Assembly (NCBI GenBank): GCA_910574835.1
Contig: CAJTDE010000001.1
Location: 248,001 to 312,000 of the forward strand
Origin: Clostridia bacterium
GTDB taxonomy: Bacteria; Bacillota; Clostridia; Lachnospirales; Lachnospiraceae
Direction: 5' to 3'
DNA length: 64,000 nt
This document shows, in pieces, positions 8,217 through 17,593 of the stretch; position 1 is the first letter of the stretch; each line of letters begins with the position of its first letter. A program made the position numbers and the translations under genes. The notes below the pieces were generated by a model. It was not told where the DNA came from. It worked only from the letters and a program-made list of their open reading frames with translations, and did not search any database.

Positions 8217-9500
8217 ATGTCTCTATCCGGAAGCGTTGTTGTTTTATTATATGGGCTTATGTGCCTGACACTGAAAAGACATATTTCCTCCGGATGCAGA
8301 TATTTCATTTTAAAGCTGGCTGTGTTCTTCTTTTTGGTTCCGCTTTTCAGATTCAAGTACCGTATTTTAGAATTTGCAGAACGGATGATTTCTTTTCCGG
8401 AAAAAGATTTGGGACAGGTATTGGATCCAAATAGCATAATTATTATGAGAGGACAACAAACTTATGTGGGAATAAGGATTCAATTGCTGCGGCTCTGTAT
8501 GTTATGTATGGCTGTCATTTTTCTGATCCTTATGGTCAGAAGTCTGCTGCGGTATAAAAAGGCAAGAAAGCTTCTCCTGTCTTGCGGAAAGGAACCGGTG
8601 CCGTCGAAGCTGCAGGCTCAGTTTGACCAAGTGAAAAGGGAACGTGATATTTCTGCAAAGGTACAATTGGTGTGCTCTCGGGAATGTGAAACGCCTATGA
8701 CAATTGGAGTCTTTAAGCCGACAATTATATTTCCGGCTATGTGGGAGGCGGATTCCGGAGACCAGTCTTGTCAGTTAATGCTGCTTCATGAATTGATTCA
8801 CATTCAGCATCGGGATTTGATTGTGGAACTGCTTGGACAGCTTGTTATTGCATTGCACTGGTTTAATCCCTTAAGCTATATTCTGTACCATGAGCTTTCC
8901 GTAATGAGAGAGCTTTGCTGCGACAGGAGTCTTGTTGGGGAATGGGATGAAGAATTGAGGAAGAAGTACAGCTCTCTGCTGATTGATGTGGCAGCACGAA
9001 GAGCAAAGAAAGAGGAAAGGCTGGCAGTAAGTTTTCTGGGGCGGAATGAAAAAGTTTTAAGGAGGAGAATCTTAGAGATGAAAGAAAAGAGCAAACAAAA
9101 AACATGTTTGGCAGTTTTGGCTTCGGCTGTTGTATTTTTAACAGGCAGTTTGACGGCGTTGGCTTATGTGCCGCCGCAGACTATGGAATTTTCAGAATAT
9201 AATCCGGATATTGAGGTGGAACGTTGTTTTGAAACGGAAGATATTAATGCAGAACCTCTTTTATATGATTGTTTTTGGGTGAATTCAGACGGAACAATTG
9301 AAGAGATAAGAGATTATGAGTTAGAAGTAAAAGGATCCTGCTCTCACGTATATAAGGATGGCAAATATTCAGAGCATAAAAAAAATAGCAGTGGAGGATG
9401 TACAATTACTTACTGGGATGCAAAGAAATGTACAAAGTGTGGTTCGTTTAAAATTGGTGATGTGATTAATGTGATTACTTGTCAGAAGTGCATACATTAA
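8217..9500 (+). CDS. M56-family membrane metallopeptidase with Cys-rich C-terminus
   Basis: A BlaR1/MecR1-like membrane protease of about 427 residues. Hydrophobic segments occupy the N-terminal third. HExxH is at H191-H195 (HELIH) and is followed by a hydrophobic helix. A last membrane segment near residues 300-320 precedes an outside domain of ~110 residues ending in two CxxC pairs (CTKC and CQKC) and a final His. No penicillin-binding domain is present. The start is uncertain. The only strong ribosome binding site, AAGGAGG (8169-8175), lies 41 bases upstream of this ATG, and the open frame extends back to 8181 without ATG, GTG or TTG. A BlaI-type gene follows at 9580. Confidence 0.82.
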   Translation: MSLSGSVVVLLYGLMCLTLKRHISSGCRYFILKLAVFFFLVPLFRFKYRILEFAERMISFPEKDLGQVLDPNSIIIMRGQQTYVGIRIQLLRLCMLCMAVIFLILMVRSLLRYKKARKLLLSCGKEPVPSKLQAQFDQVKRERDISAKVQLVCSRECETPMTIGVFKPTIIFPAMWEADSGDQSCQLMLLHELIHIQHRDLIVELLGQLVIALHWFNPLSYILYHELSVMRELCCDRSLVGEWDEELRKKYSSLLIDVAARRAKKEERLAVSFLGRNEKVLRRRILEMKEKSKQKTCLAVLASAVVFLTGSLTALAYVPPQTMEFSEYNPDIEVERCFETEDINAEPLLYDCFWVNSDGTIEEIRDYELEVKGSCSHVYKDGKYSEHKKNSSGGCTITYWDAKKCTKCGSFKIGDVINVITCQKCIH

Positions 9501-9519
9501 TAATATTAAATTTTGATTT

Positions 9520-9560
9520 GAGGTATCTGGTAAAGGTTTTAAACCTCTATCAGATACTTC
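9520..9560. repeat. Intergenic hairpin between the M56 and BlaI genes
   Basis: GAGGTATCTGG (9520-9530) pairs with its imperfect complement in CTATCAGATACTTC (9547-9560), and AGGTTT pairs with AAACCT at the centre, giving a ~19-bp hairpin with almost no loop. No T run follows. It may lower downstream expression or stabilise the upstream message. Confidence 0.5.
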
Positions 9561-9579
9561 AAAAGTAGGAGTAATTAGA

Positions 9580-9948
9580 GTGGATAAAAATTTTGGATTA
9601 TCACATACAGAAAAAGAAATTATGGAATTATTGTGGCAATCAGAGGAACCGCTTTCTTTCCGGGAGATTCTAGATCATGCAAATGAAGTATGGAAGAAAA
9701 ACTGGAAGAAGCAGACTTTGAATACGTATTTGCTCAACATGCAAAAAGCAGGCTTGATTGGCTCGGAGAGAGGAAAGGTATATCAAGTTTATTTTCCAAT
9801 GTGTACAAAAGAAGAGCACATTCAGAACTGGACAAGAAAGCTGGTAAGGGAGACCTTTGAGGGATCTCTTTATAGCTTTGTCGTCGCTTTTACCGGAGGA
9901 GAAAAGCTGACGGAAGAAGAGGCAGAGGAATTGAGGAAGTTGATTTAA
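9580..9948 (+). CDS. BlaI/MecI/CopY-family transcriptional repressor
   Basis: A 122-residue winged-helix repressor. LSHTEKEIMELLWQSEEPLS is the first helix block, WKKQTLNTYLLNMQKAGLI the recognition helix, and LYSFVVAFTGGEKLTEEEAEEL the C-terminal dimerisation helices. It starts with GTG at 9580 behind AGGAG about eight bases upstream. Unlike the pair at 109-2631, the peptidase gene comes first here. It probably controls the operator-like sequences at 8140-8164 and 10002-10035. Local DNA is AT-rich compared with the flanks. Confidence 0.87.
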   Translation: MDKNFGLSHTEKEIMELLWQSEEPLSFREILDHANEVWKKNWKKQTLNTYLLNMQKAGLIGSERGKVYQVYFPMCTKEEHIQNWTRKLVRETFEGSLYSFVVAFTGGEKLTEEEAEELRKLI

Positions 9949-9985
9949 TAAATGAGTTGGTTAAGATGCTTTATATTATAGGGGA

Positions 9986-10035
9986 TTGATAAAAATGTGA
10001 AAATGTATTATAAATAAGTAGTATATTAAATACGA
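9986..10035 (+). promoter_or_regulatory. Promoter and operator-like site of the secreted-protein gene
   Basis: TTGATA (9986-9991), a 17-base spacer and TATAAA (10009-10014) form a plausible promoter. AATGTATTATAA (10002-10013) and AAATACGA (10028-10035) match words in the promoter of the M56 gene at 8140-8164, suggesting one BlaI-type repressor acts on both. Confidence 0.5.
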
Positions 10036-10115
10036 TTCAAAAAGGGGGTAATCTAAATAATACATGGTGAGAGGGGATAGCTTTTAAAATACAAAAGGAA
10101 AGAGAGGAATTTTTA

Positions 10116-10571
10116 ATGAGAAAACGTTTATTAAGTTTAGTGATGATAATGGTTTTGATGCTGACAATGGGCTTTTCAACATCAGCGGCTAATGGAAGAT
10201 CTCCGGTGCTTGTTAAGACTGAAGTTTATCCATGCAATAGTTCAACGGGGCGACCAGATAATAATTGCATAACAATAAAGGGGAACAGTCAGTGGGCGAA
10301 TGGAACATTGACAGGAAGCGCAGCAACGGAATATAGGAATAAAGATCGTGATGCTTTTTATGTTAAAGTTTATATAGATCGTGGATCGTATACCAACTAT
10401 AAGCTGTACGTAAACGGGGAATATGTAAAATCCGGAAGTTTACCAAGCTCAAGCATGTTTTCTACGGATATTATGGTAAAAAATGATAACCCGGGTAGCT
10501 GGCGGCTTGTATGTTACAGTGCAGCAGATACTACGGGTATTCCATTATGGGGATATCTTCGTGCACAATAG
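10116..10571 (+). CDS. Small secreted protein of unknown function
   Basis: A 151-residue protein with a clear signal peptide: MRKR, a hydrophobic core (LLSLVMIMVLMLTMGF) and a likely cleavage after STSA near residue 25. The mature part is ~125 residues, polar, rich in Ser, Asn and Tyr, with three Cys, and looks like a small beta-rich domain. I do not recognise the family. GAGG lies eight bases before the ATG. It follows the M56/BlaI pair and has a promoter resembling that of the M56 gene, so it may be the output or the ligand-binding partner of that sensor. Confidence 0.75.
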   Translation: MRKRLLSLVMIMVLMLTMGFSTSAANGRSPVLVKTEVYPCNSSTGRPDNNCITIKGNSQWANGTLTGSAATEYRNKDRDAFYVKVYIDRGSYTNYKLYVNGEYVKSGSLPSSSMFSTDIMVKNDNPGSWRLVCYSAADTTGIPLWGYLRAQ

Positions 10572-10833
10572 TTTTGTCACTTCAATGAAAAAGTTAAGAT
10601 ATAAATTCCCTTTCAGATGTAGACTTGTAAATTGCTATGTAAAGAGTTTTTTTGTCATGGACTTTAATAAAGAATGGCATTCATGTGAAACGATTGCCAG
10701 ATGAAGCATAAGAAATTTTAGTGAAGATAATCACAGGTAAGTAAATTTAAATTGCCATCTGCTGACAGAAAGAAATTATATATTTTTTTCCGGCGGATGG
10801 CAATGCATAAATATCAGGAAAGGAACATAAAAA
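10572..10833. other. Intergenic region with dyad and a trailer-like sequence
   Basis: TTGCCATCTGC (10752-10762) can pair with GCGGATGGCAA (10793-10803) across an AT-rich loop, a possible terminator. The stretch 10647-10682 resembles 12069-12104 downstream of the next gene (shared AAGAATGGCATTC). No gene is visible. Confidence 0.4.
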
Positions 10834-11922
10834 ATGAATACTATTGGCGGCTTAAAGAATTCTCCATATAAAATGGGAAGTATTGGTTTATTACAGACAA
10901 TGGTACAAAATGAAAACAAAATGTCCCAATCAACAATAGGATTCCTGAATTCGGGAACAGGGAAGAGGGAATCTGATGAGAAAAAAATAGTTGGTTCAGG
11001 AGTTGTCAAAGCTGAACAGGAGATTATACCAAAGGCAGAGGCTTCCGTTCAAAAAAGCAAACAGGAGTATGCCCTTTTTTTGGAACGAATTCAGGGCCAG
11101 ACATCGGAAGAATCAGCAGAGGAAAAAGCACTCAGAGAAAGAAAATGGGAATATGTGCAGAAACTTTTGGCTTTGGAATTGACAGAAGCCGATAAGAAAA
11201 GAATGTTCGACAACAAACAGATATGTTTGGATGGGGACGGGAGCGATACTCTTACAGAGCAGCAAATTGCATATTTAAGAAATAAGTACGATGTACGGCA
11301 TATGACGGAGGAAGATACATACTACTTTTTGTGTGATTTGACGGAGATGAATGTATTTTCTTCCGAAGATTGGGCAGCCGCATTGATTGGAGGTATTACG
11401 ATACTTCCGGAAGATATGAACAAGCTGACGATAAGCGGCGAGGGAAAATGGGGATGGATGCTTGATGAAAACGGCAATGTTATTTTGGTGGAATCGAAAC
11501 TTCGGGTTCAGGAAGAAGAAGAGGAAGATCCGGAATTGATAAAGGCCAGAATTAAAGGATATACGGACGATATCTTATTGGAGGCTTTTGGCTCAGAAGA
11601 CAGAAAAGAAGTTTCTTCTCCGGAAGATCTTCAAGCAGAGCAGACATTGAAAGAAAATATGGATGGAATCACTGAAGAAATGGAAGCGATGATGCAGTCC
11701 GGAATTCCAATCAACTGTGAAGCATATACAAATGGTAAACCTAACAGTCACATTTTGATGGATGCGGCAATATGCAAGCATAACTTTGGACTGGAAATAA
11801 AAGGCATTCAGCAGGCGGCATATCAGGCACCCGAAGTTGCAGCCAGATTGTTGCCGCAATATCAAAAAGCATATAATGCATGTGATAAGCTTTTGAAAAT
11901 TGTGGATCAGGTAAAGAGATAA
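10834..11922 (+). CDS. Hypothetical protein, 362 residues
   Basis: An acidic, mostly helical, probably cytosolic protein without signal peptide or membrane segments. The first ~60 residues are Ser/Gly/Asn-rich (MNTIGGLKNSPYKMGS). A helical, Glu-rich segment covers residues 65-125. A central part contains CLDGDGSDTLTEQQIAYLRNK and TYYFLCDLTEMNVFSSEDWA, followed by a run of five Glu. I do not recognise a family. AGGAAAGGAA precedes the start. Position behind the M56/BlaI and secreted-protein genes, in the same AT-rich DNA, suggests a shared accessory module, but no function can be assigned. Confidence 0.75.
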   Translation: MNTIGGLKNSPYKMGSIGLLQTMVQNENKMSQSTIGFLNSGTGKRESDEKKIVGSGVVKAEQEIIPKAEASVQKSKQEYALFLERIQGQTSEESAEEKALRERKWEYVQKLLALELTEADKKRMFDNKQICLDGDGSDTLTEQQIAYLRNKYDVRHMTEEDTYYFLCDLTEMNVFSSEDWAAALIGGITILPEDMNKLTISGEGKWGWMLDENGNVILVESKLRVQEEEEEDPELIKARIKGYTDDILLEAFGSEDRKEVSSPEDLQAEQTLKENMDGITEEMEAMMQSGIPINCEAYTNGKPNSHILMDAAICKHNFGLEIKGIQQAAYQAPEVAARLLPQYQKAYNACDKLLKIVDQVKR

Positions 11923-12223
11923 TTTGCAATTGACAGATTTTCGATGAAAACGACGAACAAAGAAAAGATATATATCTTTAAGACAGAACATACATGGAAG
12001 GGGCACGGCAGAAATCAGATATGTACAGAGCTTTCAATGGATTACTTTAACAAGAGGAGCAGAGAACCTTTTTTGCCATGAACTTTTATATAAGAATGGC
12101 ATTCGTTCGGATTGACTGATGAATGGAATACTTAGAAAGATTCTCTTTATAAAATATGCTTTGTTGAAACTCTGCCACATGGGGCTTCTAAAGGAAGAAT
12201 ATCTGCATTAGTAGCCAGAATAG

Positions 12224-12260
12224 AAAAAGCGGCATTTGCATAAAGCGGATGCCGCTTTTT
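12224..12260. terminator. Bidirectional Rho-independent terminator
   Basis: AAAAAGCGGCAT (12224-12235) and ATGCCGCTTTTT (12249-12260) form a 12-bp stem with A and T tracts on the two sides. It closes the accessory region 8.1-12.2 kb. The ~300 bases between the 362-residue gene and this hairpin hold no convincing gene. Confidence 0.85.
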
Positions 12261-12319
12261 GATGAAATCAGTAAAGAATCTAAAATTTCATTTTCATAGA
12301 AAATCGGGATGTAACTCTC

Positions 12320-12348
12320 TTGCACCTGTTTCAAAACCATGCTATATT
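12320..12348 (+). promoter_or_regulatory. galE promoter
   Basis: TTGCAC (12320-12325), a 17-base spacer and TATATT (12343-12348), giving a leader of roughly 90 bases before the galE start. Confidence 0.6.
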
Positions 12349-12445
12349 TAGAAAGGAATTTGTAACTGCGAGGGTACAAAGCAGCTGCAGGAGTTTCAAC
12401 ACAAAGCGAACAAAATCCGGACAGCGTATAAGGAGGAAAAAGTTT

Positions 12446-13462
12446 ATGGCAATTCTAGTGACAGGCGGCGCAGGCTTTATCGGAAGCCACACCTGCGTGG
12501 AGCTTTTGGAGGCAGGCTATGAGGTAGTAGTGGTGGATAATCTGTATAATGCCAGCAGAAAGTCCATGGATCGGATCGAGCAGATCACAGGAAAGAAGCC
12601 CATATTCTATGAGGCGGATATTTTGGATCGGGAAGCGCTCAACAAGATTTTTGAGAAAGAGCAGATTGATTCTGTCATTCATTTTGCAGGACTGAAAGCA
12701 GTAGGCGAGTCCGTGGCAAAGCCTATTGAGTACTACTACAATAACATCGCAGGAACCCTGGTGCTCTGTGATGTGATGCGCAACCACAATGTAAAGAATA
12801 TCGTATTCAGCTCCTCTGCTACCGTATACGGAGATCCGGCCTTTATTCCCATTACCGAGGAGTGCCCCAAGGGGAAGATCACCAATCCCTACGGTCAGAC
12901 TAAGGGTATGCTTGAGCAGGTGCTTGAGGACATTCATGTATCCGACCCCGAGTGGAATGTGATTCTGCTTCGCTACTTTAACCCCATCGGCGCACATAAG
13001 AGCGGACTTATCGGAGAGGACCCCAAGGGTATTCCCAACAATCTGGTTCCCTATGTGGCACAGGTAGCCATCGGGAAGCTGGAGTGTCTGGGCGTATTCG
13101 GAGACGATTACGATACACCCGACGGAACAGGCGTGCGTGACTACATTCATGTAGTGGATCTGGCGAAAGGCCACGTGGCGGCTATTAAGAAGCTGGAAGA
13201 GAAAAAAGGCGTTCTCATTTACAATCTGGGTACAGGCAAGGGCTACAGTGTACTGGACGTAGTACATGCCTTTGAGAAAGCATGCGGAAAGAAGATTCCC
13301 TATGCGGTAAAGCCCCGCCGTCCCGGCGATATTGCTACCTGCTATGCGGACCCGGCCAAGGCAAAAGCGGAGCTTGGCTGGGAGGCTGAGAACGGAATCG
13401 AGGAAATGTGCGCCGATTCCTGGAGATGGCAGTCGATGAATCCCAATGGGTACGAGGAATAA
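12446..13462 (+). CDS. galE: UDP-glucose 4-epimerase
   Basis: A 338-residue short-chain dehydrogenase-fold enzyme that interconverts UDP-glucose and UDP-galactose in the Leloir pathway. The NAD-binding TGGAGFIG loop is at residues 6-13. The catalytic residues sit at S124 (SSSATVYG) and Y149-x3-K153 (YGQTK), the same numbers as in the E. coli enzyme, whose length it also matches. The start at 12446 has AAGGAGG at 12430-12436; the open frame continues further upstream, but those codons have no ribosome binding site. Its own promoter lies at 12320. Confidence 0.97.
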   Translation: MAILVTGGAGFIGSHTCVELLEAGYEVVVVDNLYNASRKSMDRIEQITGKKPIFYEADILDREALNKIFEKEQIDSVIHFAGLKAVGESVAKPIEYYYNNIAGTLVLCDVMRNHNVKNIVFSSSATVYGDPAFIPITEECPKGKITNPYGQTKGMLEQVLEDIHVSDPEWNVILLRYFNPIGAHKSGLIGEDPKGIPNNLVPYVAQVAIGKLECLGVFGDDYDTPDGTGVRDYIHVVDLAKGHVAAIKKLEEKKGVLIYNLGTGKGYSVLDVVHAFEKACGKKIPYAVKPRRPGDIATCYADPAKAKAELGWEAENGIEEMCADSWRWQSMNPNGYEE

Positions 13463-13544
13463 CCGGCTTTCAGGCAGAGGAAGACTTTGAAGGCACATAT
13501 GCTTAAAATTATGATAGAAGGGACAGGCAAGGGAACGCTGCACT

Positions 13545-14999
13545 ATGAAAAGAGGATTTGACAACGAAAAATATCTGAAAACGCAGTCCGAGCATATTCG
13601 GGAGCGGATTGGACAATTTGACAATAAGCTGTATCTGGAATTTGGAGGAAAGCTCTATGACGATCATCATGCATCGAGAGTGCTTCCGGGCTTTGAGCCG
13701 GACAGCAAGCTTCGGATGCTGATGCAGCTCAAGGAGCAGGTGGAAATCGTCATTGTCATCAGCGCCGAGGATATCGAGAAAAACAAGATCCGCGGAGATC
13801 TGGGAATCACCTATGACTCCGATCTTCTGCGGCTGAAAAGCATTTTCGAGTCAAAGGATCTCTATGTGGGCAGCGTGTGCATCACCCATTTTGCAGGTCA
13901 GTACAGCGCTCAGATGTTCCAGAGCCGTCTGGAGAAAATGGGAATCCGCGTGTACCGCCACTATATGATACCGGGCTATCCAAACAATGTTCCTGTGATT
14001 GTAAGCGAGGAAGGCTACGGGCACAATGAGTATATTGAAACCTCACGCCCCCTGGTGGTAGTGACGGCTCCCGGACCGGGAAGCGGAAAAATGGCAACCT
14101 GCCTGTCTCAGCTTTACCATGAGCACAAGCGCGGAATCCGTGCGGGCTATGCCAAGTTTGAGACCTTCCCCATCTGGAATCTGCCCTTAAGCCATCCGGT
14201 AAACCTGGCTTATGAGGCGGCGACGGCGGATCTGAATGATGTCAATATGATTGACCCGTACCACCTGGACGCCTACGGGGAGACAACGGTAAATTATAAC
14301 CGAGACGTTGAGATTTTCCCGGTGCTACGAGCCATCTTTGAACGCATTTACGGGGAATGTCCTTACCAGTCGCCGACGGACATGGGCGTCAATATGGTAG
14401 GAAACTGTATAATAGATGATGAAGTGTGCCGGGAAGCCTCCGGGCAGGAAATTATCCGCCGGTACTACCATACTCTGGTGAATATCGCCAGAGGAAAGGC
14501 GGCCGAGGAAGAAGCCTACAAGATTGAGCTTTTGATGAACAAGGTGGGAGTGACGGCTCAGGATCGAAAGGCGGTTCCGGCAGCGCAGAAGCGGGCCGAG
14601 GAGACAGGACACACGGCGGCAGCTATGGAATTGACAGACGGCCGTGTAATCACCGGAAAAACAAGCGACCTTTTGGGCGCCTGCTCCGCATTGCTGGTCA
14701 ATGCCTTAAAGGAGCTGGCGGGAATCAACCATAAGGTGCTTCTCATTACCCCCAATGTGATTCGCCCCATTCAAAAGCTGAAGGTCGAATACCTGGGCAG
14801 CAAAAATCCCCGGCTTCATATGGAGGAGGTTCTTATCGCCCTCTCCGCAAGCTCCGAAAGCAATGAACTGGCGGATCTGGCCCTGCGTCAGCTTCCGCGT
14901 CTCAGAGGAAGCCAGGTACATACCTCGCGTATGCTCAGCGCCGCGGATGAAAAGACATTCCAGAGGCTGGGTATCCTGCTTACCTCAGAGCCGAGATAG
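13545..14999 (+). CDS. UPF0371 / DUF1846 family protein
   Basis: A 484-residue cytosolic protein. The opening KRGFDNEKYLKTQSEHIRER, the block GGKLYDDHHASRVLPGF and the later PGPGSGKMATCLSQLYHE are typical of the DUF1846 (UPF0371) family, which is common in Firmicutes at about 490-500 residues. The glycine-rich PGPGSGKMAT suggests nucleotide binding, but no reaction is established to my knowledge. The ribosome binding site is moderate (AAGGGA upstream). It lies 82 bp after galE, likely in the same transcript. Confidence 0.85.
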   Translation: MKRGFDNEKYLKTQSEHIRERIGQFDNKLYLEFGGKLYDDHHASRVLPGFEPDSKLRMLMQLKEQVEIVIVISAEDIEKNKIRGDLGITYDSDLLRLKSIFESKDLYVGSVCITHFAGQYSAQMFQSRLEKMGIRVYRHYMIPGYPNNVPVIVSEEGYGHNEYIETSRPLVVVTAPGPGSGKMATCLSQLYHEHKRGIRAGYAKFETFPIWNLPLSHPVNLAYEAATADLNDVNMIDPYHLDAYGETTVNYNRDVEIFPVLRAIFERIYGECPYQSPTDMGVNMVGNCIIDDEVCREASGQEIIRRYYHTLVNIARGKAAEEEAYKIELLMNKVGVTAQDRKAVPAAQKRAEETGHTAAAMELTDGRVITGKTSDLLGACSALLVNALKELAGINHKVLLITPNVIRPIQKLKVEYLGSKNPRLHMEEVLIALSASSESNELADLALRQLPRLRGSQVHTSRMLSAADEKTFQRLGILLTSEPR

Positions 15000-15277
15000 A
15001 AAAAGCCCGTCGTTTCTATTGGATTTATGCGGCCGGCAGTCCGTAAATAGTACTCCAAACAAATGTGCCGATTAAGGAAAGCATAGGAGGGAGGCTGTTT
15101 GCGGGCTGCCGGCGTTTGCATTTGACAAGCCCTGTGAAGGAAAATTCACACCTTTCGTATTGCTTTCTGACTAAACACACACTATAATAGAAGTGTTACC
15201 GTCACGAAAGCAGATGTTTTCCGGATCAAAGCCGGAGGGCGGGCTGTGATTCGGTAGCAGATACAAGGAGGAGAACG
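15000..15277 (+). promoter_or_regulatory. ftsH upstream region with promoter
   Basis: TTGCTT (15160-15165), a 17-base spacer and a perfect TATAAT (15183-15188) form the likely ftsH promoter. A dyad TGTGAA-N6-TTCACA (15134-15151) lies just upstream. GCCGGCAG (15032-15039) and its complement at 15106-15113 could form a long-looped stem after the UPF0371 gene. The rest shows nothing recognisable. Confidence 0.6.
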
Positions 15278-17509
15278 ATGGAAGAAAACAATAATTCCAA
15301 CCGCCCGGGGAATAACGGCGGTGGGGACAACAATAAAACTCCAAAAAACAGACAGAGTATCCTGGTGATTATGATTGTTACTATGCTTACGCTGCTGGCC
15401 TGGAATTATTTCACCGGAATGGGTTCCAATGTTACGGTCATCACCTATGACGAATTTACGGAGATGCTCGAGAAGGACCAGGTGGAAAAGGTAGAACTGG
15501 CTTCAAATCAGATTAAGATCATAGCCAAGGAGAAGAATGAAAGAGGCGGAGACATCGTCTATGCCACGGGAATTATGCCGGACTATCAGCTGACGGAGAA
15601 GCTGGATGAGGCAGGTGTGAAGTATGATACGCCCATAAGCGATATGAGGGAAGTGATTCTTTCCGCGGTTCTTAATTTTCTCCTTCCCCTGGCATTTATC
15701 TGGCTGATTTTCGGCTTTGCCATGCGGAAAATGGGTGGCGGCGGCATGATGGGCATGGGCGTCGGCAAAAGCAAAGCCAAGGTATATATTGAAAAGGAGA
15801 CAGGCGTCACCTTTAAGGATGTGGCGGGTGAGGAGGAAGCCAAGGAATCCCTCCAGGAAGTGGTGGATTTCCTGCACAATCCCGGAAAATACGCGGAGAT
15901 CGGCGCGAAGCTTCCCAAGGGAGCGCTTCTCGTAGGCCCTCCGGGAACCGGAAAAACCCTGCTTGCCAAGGCAGTTGCAGGAGAGGCTCATGTGCCCTTT
16001 TTCTCTCTGTCAGGTTCCGATTTTGTGGAAATGTTCGTAGGTGTGGGAGCTTCCCGTGTTCGGGATTTGTTTTCCGAGGCTAAGAAACATTCGCCCTGTA
16101 TTGTATTTATCGACGAGATTGACGCCATCGGTAAGAGCCGTGATTCCCGTTACGGCGGCGGTAATGACGAGCGGGAGCAGACCTTGAATCAGCTTTTGGC
16201 CGAGATGGATGGTTTTGACAGCCATACGGCCTGCCTGGTGCTTGGTGCAACCAACCGTCCGGAGGTACTGGACCCGGCTCTTTTGCGGCCCGGACGTTTT
16301 GACCGCCGGATTATTGTGGACCGCCCGGATTTGAAGGGGCGTGTGGACATTCTCAAGGTTCATGCCAAGAATGTCAACATGGATGAGACGGTGGATCTGG
16401 ACGAGATCGCTCTTGCCACCAGCGGAGCCGTGGGTTCGGATTTGGCAAATATGATCAATGAGGCCGCTATACTTGCGGTAAAAAATAAGCGAAAGGCAGT
16501 TGCGCAGAAGGATCTCTTTGAGGCAGTTGAGGTGGTTCTGGTTGGTAAAGAAAAGAAGGACCGCATTATGAGCAAGGAGGAGCGCCGCATTGTGTCCTAT
16601 CATGAGGTGGGGCATGCGCTGGTGAGCGCGCTGCAGAAGGATTCGGAGCCGGTACAGAAGATAACCATTGTACCCCGGACTATGGGCGCCTTGGGTTACG
16701 TGATGCAGGTGCCGGAGGAAGAAAAGTATCTGAACACCAAAAAAGAGATTGACGCCATGCTGGTAGGTTATCTGGCAGGCCGGGCAGCGGAAGAGCTGGT
16801 TTTTGAAACTGTGACCACAGGAGCCTCCAACGACATTGAGAAGGCAACGCGCCTTGCAAGGGCAATGGTGACGCAATACGGTATGTCTGAGAAGTTCGGA
16901 CTCATGGGATTGGAGACAAAGGAAAATGAATACTTAACCGGCCGCACCATTATGAATTGCGGTGACGCCACGGCCGCCGAGGTGGATCAGGAGGTTATGA
17001 AGATCCTGAAGGATTCCTATGAGGAAGCCAAGCGGCTCTTAAGCGAGAACCGGGATGTGATGGATAAGATTGCCGAATTTTTGATTCAAAAGGAGACAAT
17101 TACCGGTAAAGAGTTTATGAAGATCTTCCGGGAGGCCAAGGGGATTCCGGAGCCGGAGGAGGAGAAGACGGAAACTACGGCAGAAGAGAAAGCACAAACA
17201 GATCCGGACAACACGGAAGAAGAGAAAGCACAAACAGATCCGGAGAATCCGGCAGAAGAGACCGTACAGGCAGACCGGGAGAATCCCGCAGAAGAGAAAG
17301 TACGGACAGATCAGGAGAATCCCGCCGAGGAGAAAGTAAGGACAGACCAGGAGAATCCGGCAGAAGGGAAAGCACAGACAAACCAGGAGAATCCGGTAAA
17401 AGGAGAGACAGAGCAGGAAAATATGACAGAGCAGCAGAGCACGCCGGATGAGGAAAAGACTGACGAGCCTCCAAAGCCGCCTGTAGTTATTGCAAGAGAA
17501 AGGCGCTGA
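15278..17509 (+). CDS. ftsH: ATP-dependent zinc metalloprotease FtsH
   Basis: A 743-residue membrane-anchored AAA protease that degrades misassembled membrane proteins and regulators. Membrane segments lie near residues 28-45 and 125-147, flanking an extracytoplasmic domain. Walker A GPPGTGKT is at 220-227, Walker B VFIDEID follows, and the second region of homology has [19 protein letters not shown]. The zinc motif is HEVGH at 442-446, where most members have HEAGH. The catalytic part ends near residue 620; the rest is a charged tail with six 12-residue repeats, so the protein is about 100 residues longer than usual. AAGGAGGAG precedes the ATG. Confidence 0.97.
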   Translation: MEENNNSNRPGNNGGGDNNKTPKNRQSILVIMIVTMLTLLAWNYFTGMGSNVTVITYDEFTEMLEKDQVEKVELASNQIKIIAKEKNERGGDIVYATGIMPDYQLTEKLDEAGVKYDTPISDMREVILSAVLNFLLPLAFIWLIFGFAMRKMGGGGMMGMGVGKSKAKVYIEKETGVTFKDVAGEEEAKESLQEVVDFLHNPGKYAEIGAKLPKGALLVGPPGTGKTLLAKAVAGEAHVPFFSLSGSDFVEMFVGVGASRVRDLFSEAKKHSPCIVFIDEIDAIGKSRDSRYGGGNDEREQTLNQLLAEMDGFDSHTACLVLGATNRPEVLDPALLRPGRFDRRIIVDRPDLKGRVDILKVHAKNVNMDETVDLDEIALATSGAVGSDLANMINEAAILAVKNKRKAVAQKDLFEAVEVVLVGKEKKDRIMSKEERRIVSYHEVGHALVSALQKDSEPVQKITIVPRTMGALGYVMQVPEEEKYLNTKKEIDAMLVGYLAGRAAEELVFETVTTGASNDIEKATRLARAMVTQYGMSEKFGLMGLETKENEYLTGRTIMNCGDATAAEVDQEVMKILKDSYEEAKRLLSENRDVMDKIAEFLIQKETITGKEFMKIFREAKGIPEPEEEKTETTAEEKAQTDPDNTEEEKAQTDPENPAEETVQADRENPAEEKVRTDQENPAEEKVRTDQENPAEGKAQTNQENPVKGETEQENMTEQQSTPDEEKTDEPPKPPVVIARERR
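17180..17395 (+). repeat. Six 36-bp tandem repeats inside ftsH
   Basis: 216 bp made of six in-frame units of 36 bp, each encoding a variant of [12 protein letters not shown] (also [12 protein letters not shown]). Units four and five are nearly identical. The period is a multiple of three, so copy-number changes would keep the frame. The tail is hydrophilic and probably disordered, on the cytosolic side. Confidence 0.9.
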
Positions 17510-17593
17510 CTTTGCCCGAAGCCCCAAATCTCCGCAAAAGGACATTTCCCGCAATAAAGGGACATTAAATAAAAGGATTGGGGATAGTTAACC

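Noticed and set aside
12132-12242. Short frame ending in RISALVARIEKAAFA before the terminator
   Set aside because: It has no start codon or ribosome site and only about 36 codons; it may be a decayed gene end, but this cannot be supported.
12455-13624. 389-codon open frame on the minus strand
   Set aside because: It lies wholly opposite galE, which is certain from its catalytic residues. It is an antisense shadow with no ribosome site or recognisable domain.
15134-15151. Rex operator upstream of ftsH
   Set aside because: TGTGAA and TTCACA are six bases apart; Rex sites have four. It is kept only as an unnamed dyad.
16010-16876. 288-codon minus-strand frame inside ftsH
   Set aside because: Antisense shadow of the conserved AAA and protease domains.
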